DNA of 64,000 nt. It comes from CATQHS01 sp965203375. GTDB taxonomy: Bacteria > Actinomycetota > Acidimicrobiia > Acidimicrobiales > Aldehydirespiratoraceae. The translations under genes were made by a program, and so were the position numbers. The DNA lies in contig OZ241886.1 in NCBI GenBank assembly GCA_965203375.1, positions 3,658,001 to 3,722,000 on the forward strand. The letters are read 5' to 3'. This document shows positions 1 to 7,776 of the stretch, piece by piece. The notes below the pieces were generated by a model that did no database searches, was not told the origin of the DNA, and saw only the letters and a program-made list of their open reading frames with translations. The stretch's first letter is position 1, and every line of letters begins with the position of its first letter.

Positions 1-1576
1 ACCGAGCCTGGAGCAGGTTCAAAGCTTGGAAGTTTTCTCCGTGGATGAGCAGGCCGTCCATCTGCTCGTCCAATGGGCCCGCGTCGGAGAGGGCAGTTAG
101 CAGGCGGTCGGTGAAATCGCGGGGGAAGTGCTTGGTGTCCAACACCAGGTAGGGGTTGGCCTTCAGGAAGTCCGGGCTCGGCGGGCTGCTCCACGACGTG
201 TTGCCGTTCGCCAAGTCGCCGTTGATCTCGTCGACGGCGAACAGTTCGACCCATTCCTCGCACTGCGCCGCGTTGGCGGCGATCTCGGGGTACATCTCCT
301 CGGGCACCCGGTCCAGGGTTACGCACCAGTTGGTTTCGAGCACGAACTTCTTCTTGAGCCAGAGCTGCTTCTGGAAATCCTCCAATTGGGCCAAGAAATC
401 GATGATTTTGCCGCCGATGTGGCGGATGGCCCGCACCCGAGCCAGAGCGCGGTCCAAGCGGGCCGCGTCCCCCCGCTCGACGTCGTCCAGATTCAACACC
501 TCGGTGTTCAGATAGAGATCCAACTCTCGGCGCAGGAAGCCGCCCAGATCTTTGTGGATGAAGTAGTCGAAGGTGTTCTTGGCCGTGTAGCGCTCGACGT
601 GCTTGGCCAGCAGGGAGCGCTCGCCGTTGGCCTCGGTGGGGGCGGCCGCGCTCAGCGGGGCCTGCCAGTCCGAGTCCACCGCACTCAGAATCCGCCCCGC
701 CGTCACCTCGTTGATGCGGCGCTGCTGGCTGCCGCCGTTGCCGGGCCAGGCTTTCTTCTCGCCCTGGGTCAGAGGTCGATGCTCGAAACGGACGACCAAG
801 TCGCCGTCCTCGACGCCGACGGCATCAGTGCCGGCCAGCACGAACCGGCGTTGCTTGCCGTCGGGCTCTTTGACGTTGTCCTTCTCGTTGTCGGCGGCGG
901 CGATCTCGAAGCGCACCCGCCGCGCTGCTCCCTCGGCATCGACCGTGAAGGCGTAGGAGGCGTAGTTCTCGGTGGTCTTGATGTAGTACTGGTCGGCGTT
1001 GGCCCAGTGCAGCTTCACCTCCTCGCCGTCGTAGGGGATCAGGTACGAGGAGCGGCCGCCAGTGGAGTAGCGGCGCTGGGAGATGAAGTCGCCCTCGCTG
1101 TAGTAGCGGCCGAAGAAGTTGGCCAGGTGGTTGTAGACGTCGGCCTCAACGGCGGCGTCCTTTCTCATCTCTTCAAGCCTGTGGTTCAAGTCGGTGAACA
1201 CATCCGAAGGCTGGGCGTCGGGGTTGTAGCCGAGTTTGCGGGCCTGTTCGCGGGCGGACTTCAACCGCTCGCTAAGGGCTTCCCGGTCCTCGGCGCTGGT
1301 GAGGCGCAGCGACGTTTTCACCTGCGGCAGCAGGTCCTGGTCGAGGAACTTGGTGATCTCCGCCGACTTCAGGTTCATGATCCGATACAGGCCGAAGTCC
1401 AAGTCGCCCCGGTCGAGCTGGAACATCTCGCGCAGCAGCGTCCGCAGCCGGTCGAGCTTCTCGTGCGAACCGGGGGCGGGGGGCTCTTCAGCCTGTCCGG
1501 GGGAGAGTATGCGAGTGGTCACGGCTTGATCGTAGGTCCCTTGAATCTGCGGATGTGGTGACCCGAAGGTCGTCAT
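1..1576 (-). CDS. Site-specific DNA methyltransferase, N-terminal part (runs off left edge)
   Basis: Reading the minus strand from ATG at 1576 gives an open frame of about 525 codons to the window edge. Early text includes LDFGLYRIMNLKSAEI (about residues 52-67), and the last visible residues are GLLIHGENFQALNLL. That phrase is what normally precedes the IDPPYNT catalytic motif in large adenine-specific methyltransferases of type III-like or orphan restriction-modification systems. The catalytic domain itself therefore lies outside the window. The region 1-450 would be the family's N-terminal regulatory/recognition part. The neighbour at 1660-2394 is a metabolic-type methyltransferase and says nothing about its partner, which should lie to the left. 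Composition is below that of the host metabolic genes. The long plus-strand frame over the same bases is a shadow. Confidence 0.85.
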   Translation of the reverse strand, partial: MTTFGSPHPQIQGTYDQAVTTRILSPGQAEEPPAPGSHEKLDRLRTLLREMFQLDRGDLDFGLYRIMNLKSAEITKFLDQDLLPQVKTSLRLTSAEDREALSERLKSAREQARKLGYNPDAQPSDVFTDLNHRLEEMRKDAAVEADVYNHLANFFGRYYSEGDFISQRRYSTGGRSSYLIPYDGEEVKLHWANADQYYIKTTENYASYAFTVDAEGAARRVRFEIAAADNEKDNVKEPDGKQRRFVLAGTDAVGVEDGDLVVRFEHRPLTQGEKKAWPGNGGSQQRRINEVTAGRILSAVDSDWQAPLSAAAPTEANGERSLLAKHVERYTAKNTFDYFIHKDLGGFLRRELDLYLNTEVLNLDDVERGDAARLDRALARVRAIRHIGGKIIDFLAQLEDFQKQLWLKKKFVLETNWCVTLDRVPEEMYPEIAANAAQCEEWVELFAVDEINGDLANGNTSWSSPPSPDFLKANPYLVLDTKHFPRDFTDRLLTALSDAGPLDEQMDGLLIHGENFQALNLLQAR

Positions 1577-1659
1577 CGAAACATACCGTAGGGGTATGAC
1601 AGGGGAGGGGATAGGCGGGCCCCTGGGCGAGCCGCGGACGGCCGCCGGTGGTGACCTTA

Positions 1660-2394
1660 CTACGGGCGGTAGCCGACGATGAGGGCTTCGCGGAGGTCTT
1701 TCATCAACACGTCGGCCTCGATGAAGCCGGCCTGGTCGAGCCAGTCGAGGTGGTCCCGCAGGGGCAGCGGCGGGGCGTGGCCGGGGTCATAGGCCGGGGG
1801 CGAGCGGTCGGGGCCGGCCCGGGCCGCGGCGTAGGCGGCGCCGGACCGGTCGCCGGGCGGGCTGAAGATGTCGAGGTTCAGGAAGCACCCTCCGGGCCGC
1901 AGCAGCGGCAGGATCTCGGCGTAGATGGCCCGTATCCGGTCGGGGTAGCGCACGTTGTGGATGGCTTGGGACGACACCGCCGCGTCGAACCCCGTATCGA
2001 GGCCGTCGGTCCAGGCCGGGTCTTGGAGGTCGGCGGTCCGCAGGGCGACTTGGCCGCCGAAGCGCTCCAGCGCGGCCCGGGCCCGGGCCAGCATGGGCTC
2101 GGAGAAGTCGATCCCCGTCACCCGGGCCGAGCCAAACACGCCCAGCAGCTCCTCGGTGAGGGCCCCGTACCCGACGCCGATGTCAAGCACCCGGATTGGG
2201 GCGTCTCGGCGGACGGCGATGGCCGAGGCCAACAGCCGCATGTGGGCCCGGCGTTCGGGGTCGGTGTCGGCCCGGTCGGCGATCCAACGCTCGACGTAGC
2301 CCTCGTCGTGCCAGTCGTGGGCGCCAAGCGGGTCCGAACAGCTCACCCCCGGCAATGTACGCCTTCCCCGAAACCCGCGCTCGCCCAGTCGCAA
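1660..2394 (-). CDS. Class I SAM-dependent methyltransferase
   Basis: A 244-residue protein with the Rossmann SAM-binding signature VLDIGVGYGALTEELL near residue 70. An acidic ribose-binding strand (GIDFSEPMLARAR) follows, and later LLRPGGCFLNLDIF, the usual post-motif of the family. Substrate is unknown; methyltransferases of this type act on small molecules, lipids or quinones. The start used is TTG at 2394, because GGAGG stands six bases upstream. An in-frame GTG at 2346 would remove an Arg-rich leader and is an alternative. It is transcribed toward the truncated DNA methyltransferase but separated from it by about 80 bases, so cotranscription is possible and not shown. Confidence 0.75.
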   Translation of the reverse strand: MRLGERGFRGRRTLPGVSCSDPLGAHDWHDEGYVERWIADRADTDPERRAHMRLLASAIAVRRDAPIRVLDIGVGYGALTEELLGVFGSARVTGIDFSEPMLARARAALERFGGQVALRTADLQDPAWTDGLDTGFDAAVSSQAIHNVRYPDRIRAIYAEILPLLRPGGCFLNLDIFSPPGDRSGAAYAAARAGPDRSPPAYDPGHAPPLPLRDHLDWLDQAGFIEADVLMKDLREALIVGYRP

Positions 2395-2446
2395 GTCCCA
2401 CCTCCACTAGAGTCGATCCGAACGTTCAACCCAAAGAGGCAGTTTG

Positions 2447-2923
2447 ATGAATGAAGCCGCCGATCCTTCAAAGGAACAGCCACGACCGTCGGGCCGCGCT
2501 TGGCTTGCCGTGGTAGCCGCAGCGATTGTCATCGCGGGCGGCATCATCGTGTCCCTCAGCTTGGTGGCGGCCGGTCCAGAATCTCCCGACTGCAAATCAT
2601 TCGGAGAAGAACACATCAGGTCACGTGTTAATGAGTACTTGGAATCCTGGTGGGATGACACCGACCAAACGGGCGACGACATCGAAATGACCCTCTACCG
2701 GCTCGACTCGGGTCGGCTTCAGCCCGGCGAGTCCGCGTGCCTCGCCCAGATCGAATGGCCCGACGCAGACCAGTTTTTCTTCAGCGACGCTGTGGTCTGC
2801 ATGACCAGCGACGATCAGTTCATCCGGCTCTCCACTCAGAGCATCCTCTCCGAGAGGGGCTACGACGAGATGGTCCAAGACTGCCTGATGGTCCTCCGGG
2901 GCTTCGACCTGGCTGCAACCTGA
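2447..2923 (+). CDS. Small membrane-anchored protein, unknown function
   Basis: A 158-residue protein with a short charged N-terminus, one hydrophobic segment (AWLAVVAAAIVIAGGIIVSL, about residues 18-37) and an acidic outer domain. The outer domain has four cysteines (CKSF, CLAQ, VVCM, DCLM), compatible with two disulfides outside the cell. It could be a membrane-tethered extracytoplasmic domain; no family is recognised. ATG at 2447 is preferred over the TTG just before it, because AAAGAGG lies upstream at good spacing. It sits 52 bases ahead of the ETF gene on the same strand. Confidence 0.6.
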   Translation: MNEAADPSKEQPRPSGRAWLAVVAAAIVIAGGIIVSLSLVAAGPESPDCKSFGEEHIRSRVNEYLESWWDDTDQTGDDIEMTLYRLDSGRLQPGESACLAQIEWPDADQFFFSDAVVCMTSDDQFIRLSTQSILSERGYDEMVQDCLMVLRGFDLAAT

Positions 2924-2975
2924 CCAGCAGACTGGGCCGGTATACATGGGCGGCGCGCCGACGGAGGAGACCGTC

Positions 2976-4904
2976 TTGAGAATCGCTGTTTTGGTCAAGC
3001 AGATCCCGGCCCCGGCCCAGCTTCGCATGGAGGACGGACGGGCGGTGCGGGCCGGGGTGGACTTGGAGGTCAACGCCTACTGCCGCCGGGCCAACGCCAA
3101 GGCGGTGGAGCTGACCGGGCCCGACGGCGAGACGGTGGTGTTCACCATGGGGCCGCCCCCGGCCGACGACGCCCTGCGGGAGATGATCGCCTGCGGCGCC
3201 CGCCGGGGCGTCCACCTGTGCGACCCGGCCTTCGCGGGCAGCGACACCCTGGCCACCGCCCGGGCCCTGGCCGCGGCGGTGGCCGCCGAAGGCCCCTTCG
3301 ACCTAGTGCTGGCCGGGCTCAACTCGCTCGACGCCGACACGGGCCAGGTCCCGGCCGAGACGGCCGAGCTGCTGGGCCTGCCCTTCGAGGCCGGGGTCCA
3401 CCACCTCGAGCTGGACGGGCGGGAGTTCACCGCCCGGCTCGAGACCGACGACGGCTACCGCACCGTCACCGGGCGGCTCCCGGCCATGCTGTCCACCGCC
3501 GAGAGGCTGTGCGACCCGTCCAAGGCCCCGCCCGAGCAGCGGGAGCAAGTGCCGGCCGAGCGCATCCGGCGGGTGGGTTTGGCCGAGCTGGGTCTGCGGG
3601 CCGACCAGGTGGGGGCGGCCGGGTCGCCCACCAGCGTGGGGGCGGTGCGCCACCGGTCTGCGGACCGGCTCGGGCTCAGGGCCGAGACGGTGAGCGAAGC
3701 GGTGGACCGGCTGGCGGAACTGGGCGCCTTCGCCGGCGGCGCCGCCAGCGACAGCCCCGTTGTGGCCTCTTCGCCAGCCGACGGCGGAAACGGCAGTGCC
3801 CCGGCCTCAACGGCAGTCAACGACGGTGAGACAGCCGGCAGCGCGGCCTCTTCGCCCGATGGCGAAGGATCAGACGATGGATCGACAAGGCCCGAGGTCT
3901 GGTGCTTCTTCACCGAGCCGGGCGCGGGGGCCGAATTGCTGGGCGAGGCGGCCGAGCTGGCCCGGCGGATCTCAGGGACCGTCACCGCGGTCGCCCCCCA
4001 CCCCCTACCGGACGGCCTGGGGGCGCTCGGCGCCGACCGGGTGTTGGCCGTAGCCGGCGCGGGCGAGCCCGAGGAGTGGGCCGGCGCTCTCGACGCCGCC
4101 GTCGGCGCAGCCCGGCCCTGGGCGCTGCTGGTGGAGGGGACCCGCACCGGGCGGGTGGTGGCCTCGATCGTGGCCGCCCGCCGGGGCTGGGGCCTCACCG
4201 GCGACGCCATCGGGCTGGAGGTGGGCGCCGATCAGCGCCTGGTGGCCTGGAAGCCGGCCTTCGGAGGCCAGCTCGAAGCCCCGATCCTCACCAGCTCGCC
4301 GGTGCAGATGGCCACCGTGAGGCCCGGAGTGCTGGCCCGCCGCCGGCCCCGCTCCGCCGCCGATCCCCGTCCGACGGTGATCGAGCCGCCCGCCCCGGCC
4401 CGCATCCGCACCGAGTCGGTGACCCGCTCCGACGACGACCCCGGCGAACTCAACCGGGCCCGGGCGGTGGTGGCGGTGGGCGTGGGAGTGGCGCCGGACG
4501 GCTACCCGGTGATCGACGAGCTGCGGGCCGCGCTGGGCGGGGCAGCCATCGGCGCCACCCGCCGGGTCACCGACCGGGGGTGGCTGCCCCGGAGCCGCCA
4601 GATCGGGGTGACCGGCCACTCGGTGGCCCCCCGGCTGCTGATCGCGGTGGGCTCCAGCGGCCGGTTCAACCACACCGTGGGCATCGGCAACGCCGGAGTG
4701 CTGATGGCGATCAACTCCGACCCCGGCGCCGAGATCTTCGACCAGGTCGATGTCGGCCTGGTCGGGGAATGGCAGCGGCTCGTGCCCGAGCTAACCGCCG
4801 AGCTGACCGCCCGAGGCCTGGCGTCCCCGACACCGGAGGCGACAGCCAGCCCGATCGAAGGAGGAGAGGTCATGGAGACAGCAGCCGGGGCGAGGACCCG
4901 ATGA
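2976..4904 (+). CDS. Fused electron transfer flavoprotein, beta-alpha in one chain
   Basis: A 642-residue protein containing both ETF subunits. The first 240 residues match EtfB: start RIAVLVKQIPAP, then FDLVLAGLNSLDADTGQVPA. An Ala/Ser/Gly/Asp-rich linker of about 60 residues follows. The rest matches EtfA, ending with the FAD-binding domain: GYPVIDELRAALGGAAIGATR, RQIGVTGHSVAPRLLIAVG, and AINSDPGAEIFDQVDVGLVG. ETF takes electrons from acyl-CoA or related dehydrogenases and passes them to the quinone pool. TTG at 2976 is the likely start, with GGAGGAGA at 2963-2970; an ATG at 2946 is in frame but has no ribosome site. The stop overlaps an ATG at 4901 (ATGA) that begins a repeat leading into the next gene, an LLM oxidoreductase that could be a redox partner. 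Confidence 0.85.
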   Translation: MRIAVLVKQIPAPAQLRMEDGRAVRAGVDLEVNAYCRRANAKAVELTGPDGETVVFTMGPPPADDALREMIACGARRGVHLCDPAFAGSDTLATARALAAAVAAEGPFDLVLAGLNSLDADTGQVPAETAELLGLPFEAGVHHLELDGREFTARLETDDGYRTVTGRLPAMLSTAERLCDPSKAPPEQREQVPAERIRRVGLAELGLRADQVGAAGSPTSVGAVRHRSADRLGLRAETVSEAVDRLAELGAFAGGAASDSPVVASSPADGGNGSAPASTAVNDGETAGSAASSPDGEGSDDGSTRPEVWCFFTEPGAGAELLGEAAELARRISGTVTAVAPHPLPDGLGALGADRVLAVAGAGEPEEWAGALDAAVGAARPWALLVEGTRTGRVVASIVAARRGWGLTGDAIGLEVGADQRLVAWKPAFGGQLEAPILTSSPVQMATVRPGVLARRRPRSAADPRPTVIEPPAPARIRTESVTRSDDDPGELNRARAVVAVGVGVAPDGYPVIDELRAALGGAAIGATRRVTDRGWLPRSRQIGVTGHSVAPRLLIAVGSSGRFNHTVGIGNAGVLMAINSDPGAEIFDQVDVGLVGEWQRLVPELTAELTARGLASPTPEATASPIEGGEVMETAAGARTR

Positions 4905-4988
4905 GGGTCGAGGCCGGACAGCCCGTCATCGCCGAGGGCGTCCGATGAAGGCCGAAGCCGGACAGCCCGTCGCCGCCGAGGGCGTCCG
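4901..4988 (+). repeat. Two 44-bp tandem copies of the downstream gene's start region
   Basis: Bases 4901-4944 and 4945-4988 are near-identical 44-bp units, each opening with ATG and each containing GAGGG seven bases before the next ATG. Each unit encodes 15 residues (MRVEAGQPVIAEGVR, MKAEAGQPVAAEGVR) and then stops. They resemble the first residues of the following LLM protein (MKVGIGLPVTTKG). Because 44 is 3x15-1, every stop overlaps the next start as ATGA at 4901, 4945 and 4989. The result is a chain of two mini-ORFs between the ETF and LLM genes. Confidence 0.85.
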
Positions 4989-5846
4989 ATGAAGGTCGGG
5001 ATCGGTCTGCCCGTCACCACCAAGGGCACCAGCGGCGAGCTGCTGCTGGACTGGGCCCGGCGGGCCGAGGAGGCCGGGTTCGACTCGCTCACCGCCATCG
5101 ACCGGGTGGTGTGGCCCGGCTTCGACTCGCTCACCGCCCTGGCCGCGGCCGCGGCCGTCACCGACCGGATCGGCCTGCGCACCAACGTGCTGCTGGCCCC
5201 GGCCCGGGGGGCGGTGCTGGTGGCCAAGCAGGCCGCCTCCATCGACCGGATCAGCGGGGGCCGGTTCATGCTCGGCATCGGGGTAGGCCGCCGCCCCGAC
5301 GACTACGAGGCCACCGGGCACGACTTCACCACCAGGGGCCGCCGCCTGGACGCCGACCTGGAGGCCATGCGCTCTGAGTGGACCGGCCGCCCCGCCGGGG
5401 GCCGGGACCGGCCGGCGACGCTGCCGACCACCGACCCCGGCGGCATCCCCGTCTTCTTCGGCGGCAGCCTGGAGGTGGCCATCCCCCGAATGCTGCGCCA
5501 CGGGATGGGCTGGAGCGTCTCGTCCCGCCGACCGGCGGAGGCGGCCGAGATGGTCGGGCGGGTCCGGGCCGCCTGGGCCGAAGCAGGCCGAGAGGGTGAG
5601 GCCTACGTGATGGTGATGAACTACTTCGCCCTGGGCGAGGGGTCGGACGTGGACTACCTGTACGACTACTACGGCTATCAAGGCGAGCGGTCCCGCATGT
5701 TCGCCGAGGGCGCCTGCCGGGACCCGGCCCAGGCCCGGGCCGCGGTGCGGGACTTCGCCGACATCGGGGTGGACGAGTACACCTTCGTGCCCACCATGGC
5801 CAAGGCCGACCAACTCGACCGCCTGGCCGAAGCCGTCCGCCCCTGA
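4989..5846 (+). CDS. LLM-class (F420-type) flavin oxidoreductase
   Basis: A 285-residue luciferase-like monooxygenase fold protein. Recognisable family text is MKVGIGLPV at the start, AEEAGFDSL, IGLRTNVLLAPARGAVLVAKQAAS, and GGRFMLGIGVGRRPDDYEATG. In actinobacteria this family mostly uses coenzyme F420 to reduce or oxidise small organic molecules; FMN is also possible. The start is fixed by ATGA overlap with the preceding mini-ORF. Neighbours are the fused ETF upstream and an aspartate dehydrogenase-like gene 36 bases downstream, suggesting one operon. Substrate cannot be told from sequence. Confidence 0.85.
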   Translation: MKVGIGLPVTTKGTSGELLLDWARRAEEAGFDSLTAIDRVVWPGFDSLTALAAAAAVTDRIGLRTNVLLAPARGAVLVAKQAASIDRISGGRFMLGIGVGRRPDDYEATGHDFTTRGRRLDADLEAMRSEWTGRPAGGRDRPATLPTTDPGGIPVFFGGSLEVAIPRMLRHGMGWSVSSRRPAEAAEMVGRVRAAWAEAGREGEAYVMVMNYFALGEGSDVDYLYDYYGYQGERSRMFAEGACRDPAQARAAVRDFADIGVDEYTFVPTMAKADQLDRLAEAVRP

Positions 5847-5882
5847 GCAAGAGGAACCGGCGGTGAGTCGGGCGAGGCATCC

Positions 5883-6668
5883 ATGACGGGGCCGGTGGCG
5901 CTCATCGGGCATGGTGCCATCGGGCGGATCGTGGCCGCCGAGGTGCCGATTGCGGCCGTGCTGGTGCGACCAGGCCGGGCCGAGGCCGCGGAGGCCGCCC
6001 TGCCGGAGGCGACGGCGGTGGAGTCGATAGAGGATCTGGACCGGATCGGCCCGAAGGTGGTGGTGGAGTGCGCCGGGCAGGGGGCGGTGGCCGAACACGG
6101 GGAGGCAGTGCTGGCCGGGGGCATGGACCTGATGGTGATCTCCACCGGGGCCTTTGCCGACCGGGCTCTGTTCAAGCGCCTGTGCCGGACGGCGGCCGCA
6201 GCCGGGTCCCGGATTCTGGTGCCAGCCGGGGCCACGGCCGGGCTGGACGGACTGCTGGCGCTGAGGGAAGGGGGCCTGGACTCGGTCCGCTACACCTCGT
6301 CGAAGCCGCCCCGGTCCTGGCGGGGCACCCCGGCCGAGGAGGCCCACGACCTCGACTCGCTGACCGAGCCGACGGTCATCTACTCCGGGGCGGCGGCCGA
6401 AGCGGCCCGGCTGTTCCCCAAGAACGCCAACCTGGCCGTGACCGTGGCCCTGGCCGGACTGGGGCTGGACGAGACCCGGGTGGAGCTGGTGGCCGACCCG
6501 GTCCTGACCGGCAACGTCGGCCGGATCGAAGCGGCCGGGCGGCTCGGGGAGATGACCGTCACCATGGCCAACCGGACCATGCCCGACAACCCCAAGACCT
6601 CGATGGTGACCGCCTACAGCATCATCGCCGCGCTCCGCACCAGCAATACAGCCATGACCTTCCCGTAA
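5883..6668 (+). CDS. Aspartate dehydrogenase-like protein (NadX family)
   Basis: A 261-residue NAD(P)-binding protein. The N-terminus has the dinucleotide signature VALIGHGAIGRIVA. Then follow VVVECAGQGAV, LMVISTGAFAD, RILVPAGATAGLDGL and LFPKNANLAVTVALAGLG, all typical of aspartate dehydrogenase. That enzyme converts L-aspartate and NAD(P)+ to iminoaspartate (feeding NAD synthesis) or runs reductively. Several actinobacterial homologues sit in catabolic clusters with uncharacterised substrates, so a different amino acid is possible. No nadA or nadC is adjacent. The gene ends 59 bases before the IS481 insertion and appears complete. Confidence 0.75.
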   Translation: MTGPVALIGHGAIGRIVAAEVPIAAVLVRPGRAEAAEAALPEATAVESIEDLDRIGPKVVVECAGQGAVAEHGEAVLAGGMDLMVISTGAFADRALFKRLCRTAAAAGSRILVPAGATAGLDGLLALREGGLDSVRYTSSKPPRSWRGTPAEEAHDLDSLTEPTVIYSGAAAEAARLFPKNANLAVTVALAGLGLDETRVELVADPVLTGNVGRIEAAGRLGEMTVTMANRTMPDNPKTSMVTAYSIIAALRTSNTAMTFP

Positions 6669-6721
6669 GTGTTTCGCTGGACTCTGAAACGCAAAGCGCG
6701 TTCTGGTTAACAGAATCCGCT

Positions 6722-6727
6722 TCTAAG
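6722..6727. repeat. Left target-site duplication of IS481 element (TCTAAG)
   Basis: TCTAAG here matches 7771-7776 exactly and flanks the TGT...ACA ends of the insertion. A 6-bp direct repeat fits IS481-family transposition. Confidence 0.85.
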
Positions 6728-7770
6728 TGTACTGGACACAGAGGTTGGTAGCAGCGTGACGGGGTGAGCCTCCTGTGCGAGTGTGGTGGTGTTCCTACCC
6801 CACGAGCACAGGAGGCTCGATGTCGCACGGTAATGCACGTTTGACTCCCGCGGGGCGGCTGTTGCTGGTCCGGAGGGTGGCCGCGGGGGAGCCCCAGGCC
6901 GAAGTGGCCCGTCAGATGAGGCTGTCTCGGGGCACGGTGGCCAAGTGGTGGGGCCGCTGGGTCGAGTTCGGCGATGCGGGGCTGGTTGATCGCAGCTCGC
7001 GGCCGCTGAGGTCGCCGCGGCGCACCGACGCGGCGACTGAGGAGCGGATCTGCCGGCTGCGGCGCAGCACCATGCGCGGTCCGGCGTACCTGTCGGCGCG
7101 CACCGGGGTGCCGGCCTCGACGGTGTGGCGGGTCCTGCGCCGGCACGGGCTGAATCGCCTGGACCGCCTCGACCGCCCCACCGGGCGCACGATCCGCCGC
7201 TACGAGAAGGCGGCGCCGGGCGAGCTGGTGCATCTCGACGTCAAAAAGTCGCCAAGATCCCCCCAGGGGGCGGCTGGAAAGCTCACGGGCGCGGCAGCCC
7301 CAAGGCCCGCCGCTCCCGCCGCCGCCGCGGCGGGTACACCTACCTGCACGTCGCCGTCGACGACTACTCCCGGGTCGCCTACGTCGAGGCCTGCGACAAC
7401 GAGACGGCCGCCACCCTGGCCGGGTTCTGGACCCGAGCCCAGGACTGGTTCTGGTCCAACGACATGCCCGTGGACGCGGTCATGACCGACAACGGGCCGA
7501 ATTTCTGCTCGGGGCTCTTCGCCGAACTGCTCGCCCGGCGACAAATCGCCCATCTGCGCACCCGCCCCTACCGTCCCCAGACCAACGGCAAAGCCGAGCG
7601 CTTCAACCGCACCCTCGCCGAGGAATTCCTCTACGCCCGGCGCTTCCGATCCGAAAACGAACGACGCATCCGCCTCAAACGCTGGATCCACGACTACAAC
7701 TGCCACCGACACCACACCGCAATCGGCGGCCCGCCCGCATCACGCGCCAACAACCTCACGCGAACTGACA
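6728..7770 (+). mobile_element. IS481-family insertion sequence, 1043 bp
   Basis: The element begins TGT and ends ACA, with weakly matching ends: outer TGT/ACA plus a shared GAGGTTG/CAACCTC block inside. It is flanked by the perfect 6-bp repeat TCTAAG. It carries one transposase reading frame interrupted by a single-base frame change, and an RBS-masking hairpin. It lies exactly between the host aspartate dehydrogenase gene and the AT-rich defence operon. The insertion touches the stop codon of the DUF499 gene without breaking it. The intact target duplication implies a fairly recent insertion. Confidence 0.85.
6766..6818 (+). promoter_or_regulatory. Hairpin masking the transposase ribosome-binding site
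   Basis: Bases 6766-6778 (GAGCCTCCTGTGC) and 6806-6818 (GCACAGGAGGCTC) are a perfect 13-bp inverted repeat around a 27-base loop. The right arm contains AGGAGG, the Shine-Dalgarno site of the ATG at 6820. RNA read in from outside the element would fold and hide this site. That is the anti-read-through arrangement known from IS10 and IS50. Confidence 0.75.
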
Positions 7771-7775
7771 TCTAA
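6820..7775 (+). pseudogene. IS481-family transposase with one frame change
   Basis: The frame from ATG 6820 encodes the N-terminal helix-turn-helix (VARQMRLSRGTVAKWWGRW) and the start of the catalytic domain (PGELVHLDVKK). The rest continues in the -1 frame from about 7253: AKIPPGGGWKAHGRG, then YLHVAVDDYSRVAYVE, VMTDNGPNF and RPYRPQTNGKAERFNRTL, the DDE integrase core. The switch occurs at GTCAAAAAGTCGCC, where one base seems missing. It may be a mutation, a sequencing slip or -1 slippage on the A run; the family usually has one continuous frame. The stop TAA at 7773-7775 lies in the target duplication, so the element supplies no stop of its own in this frame. Confidence 0.8.
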
Positions 7776-7776
7776 G
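7771..7776. repeat. Right target-site duplication of IS481 element (TCTAAG)
   Basis: Second copy of TCTAAG. It provides the transposase stop TAA (7773-7775, plus strand) and the DUF499 gene stop TAG (7774-7772, minus strand). Confidence 0.85.

Noticed and set aside
128..1561. Long plus-strand open frame (477 codons)
   Set aside because: It is the shadow of the minus-strand DNA methyltransferase, whose protein has recognisable motifs; the plus frame is Val/Gly/Leu-rich text without any.
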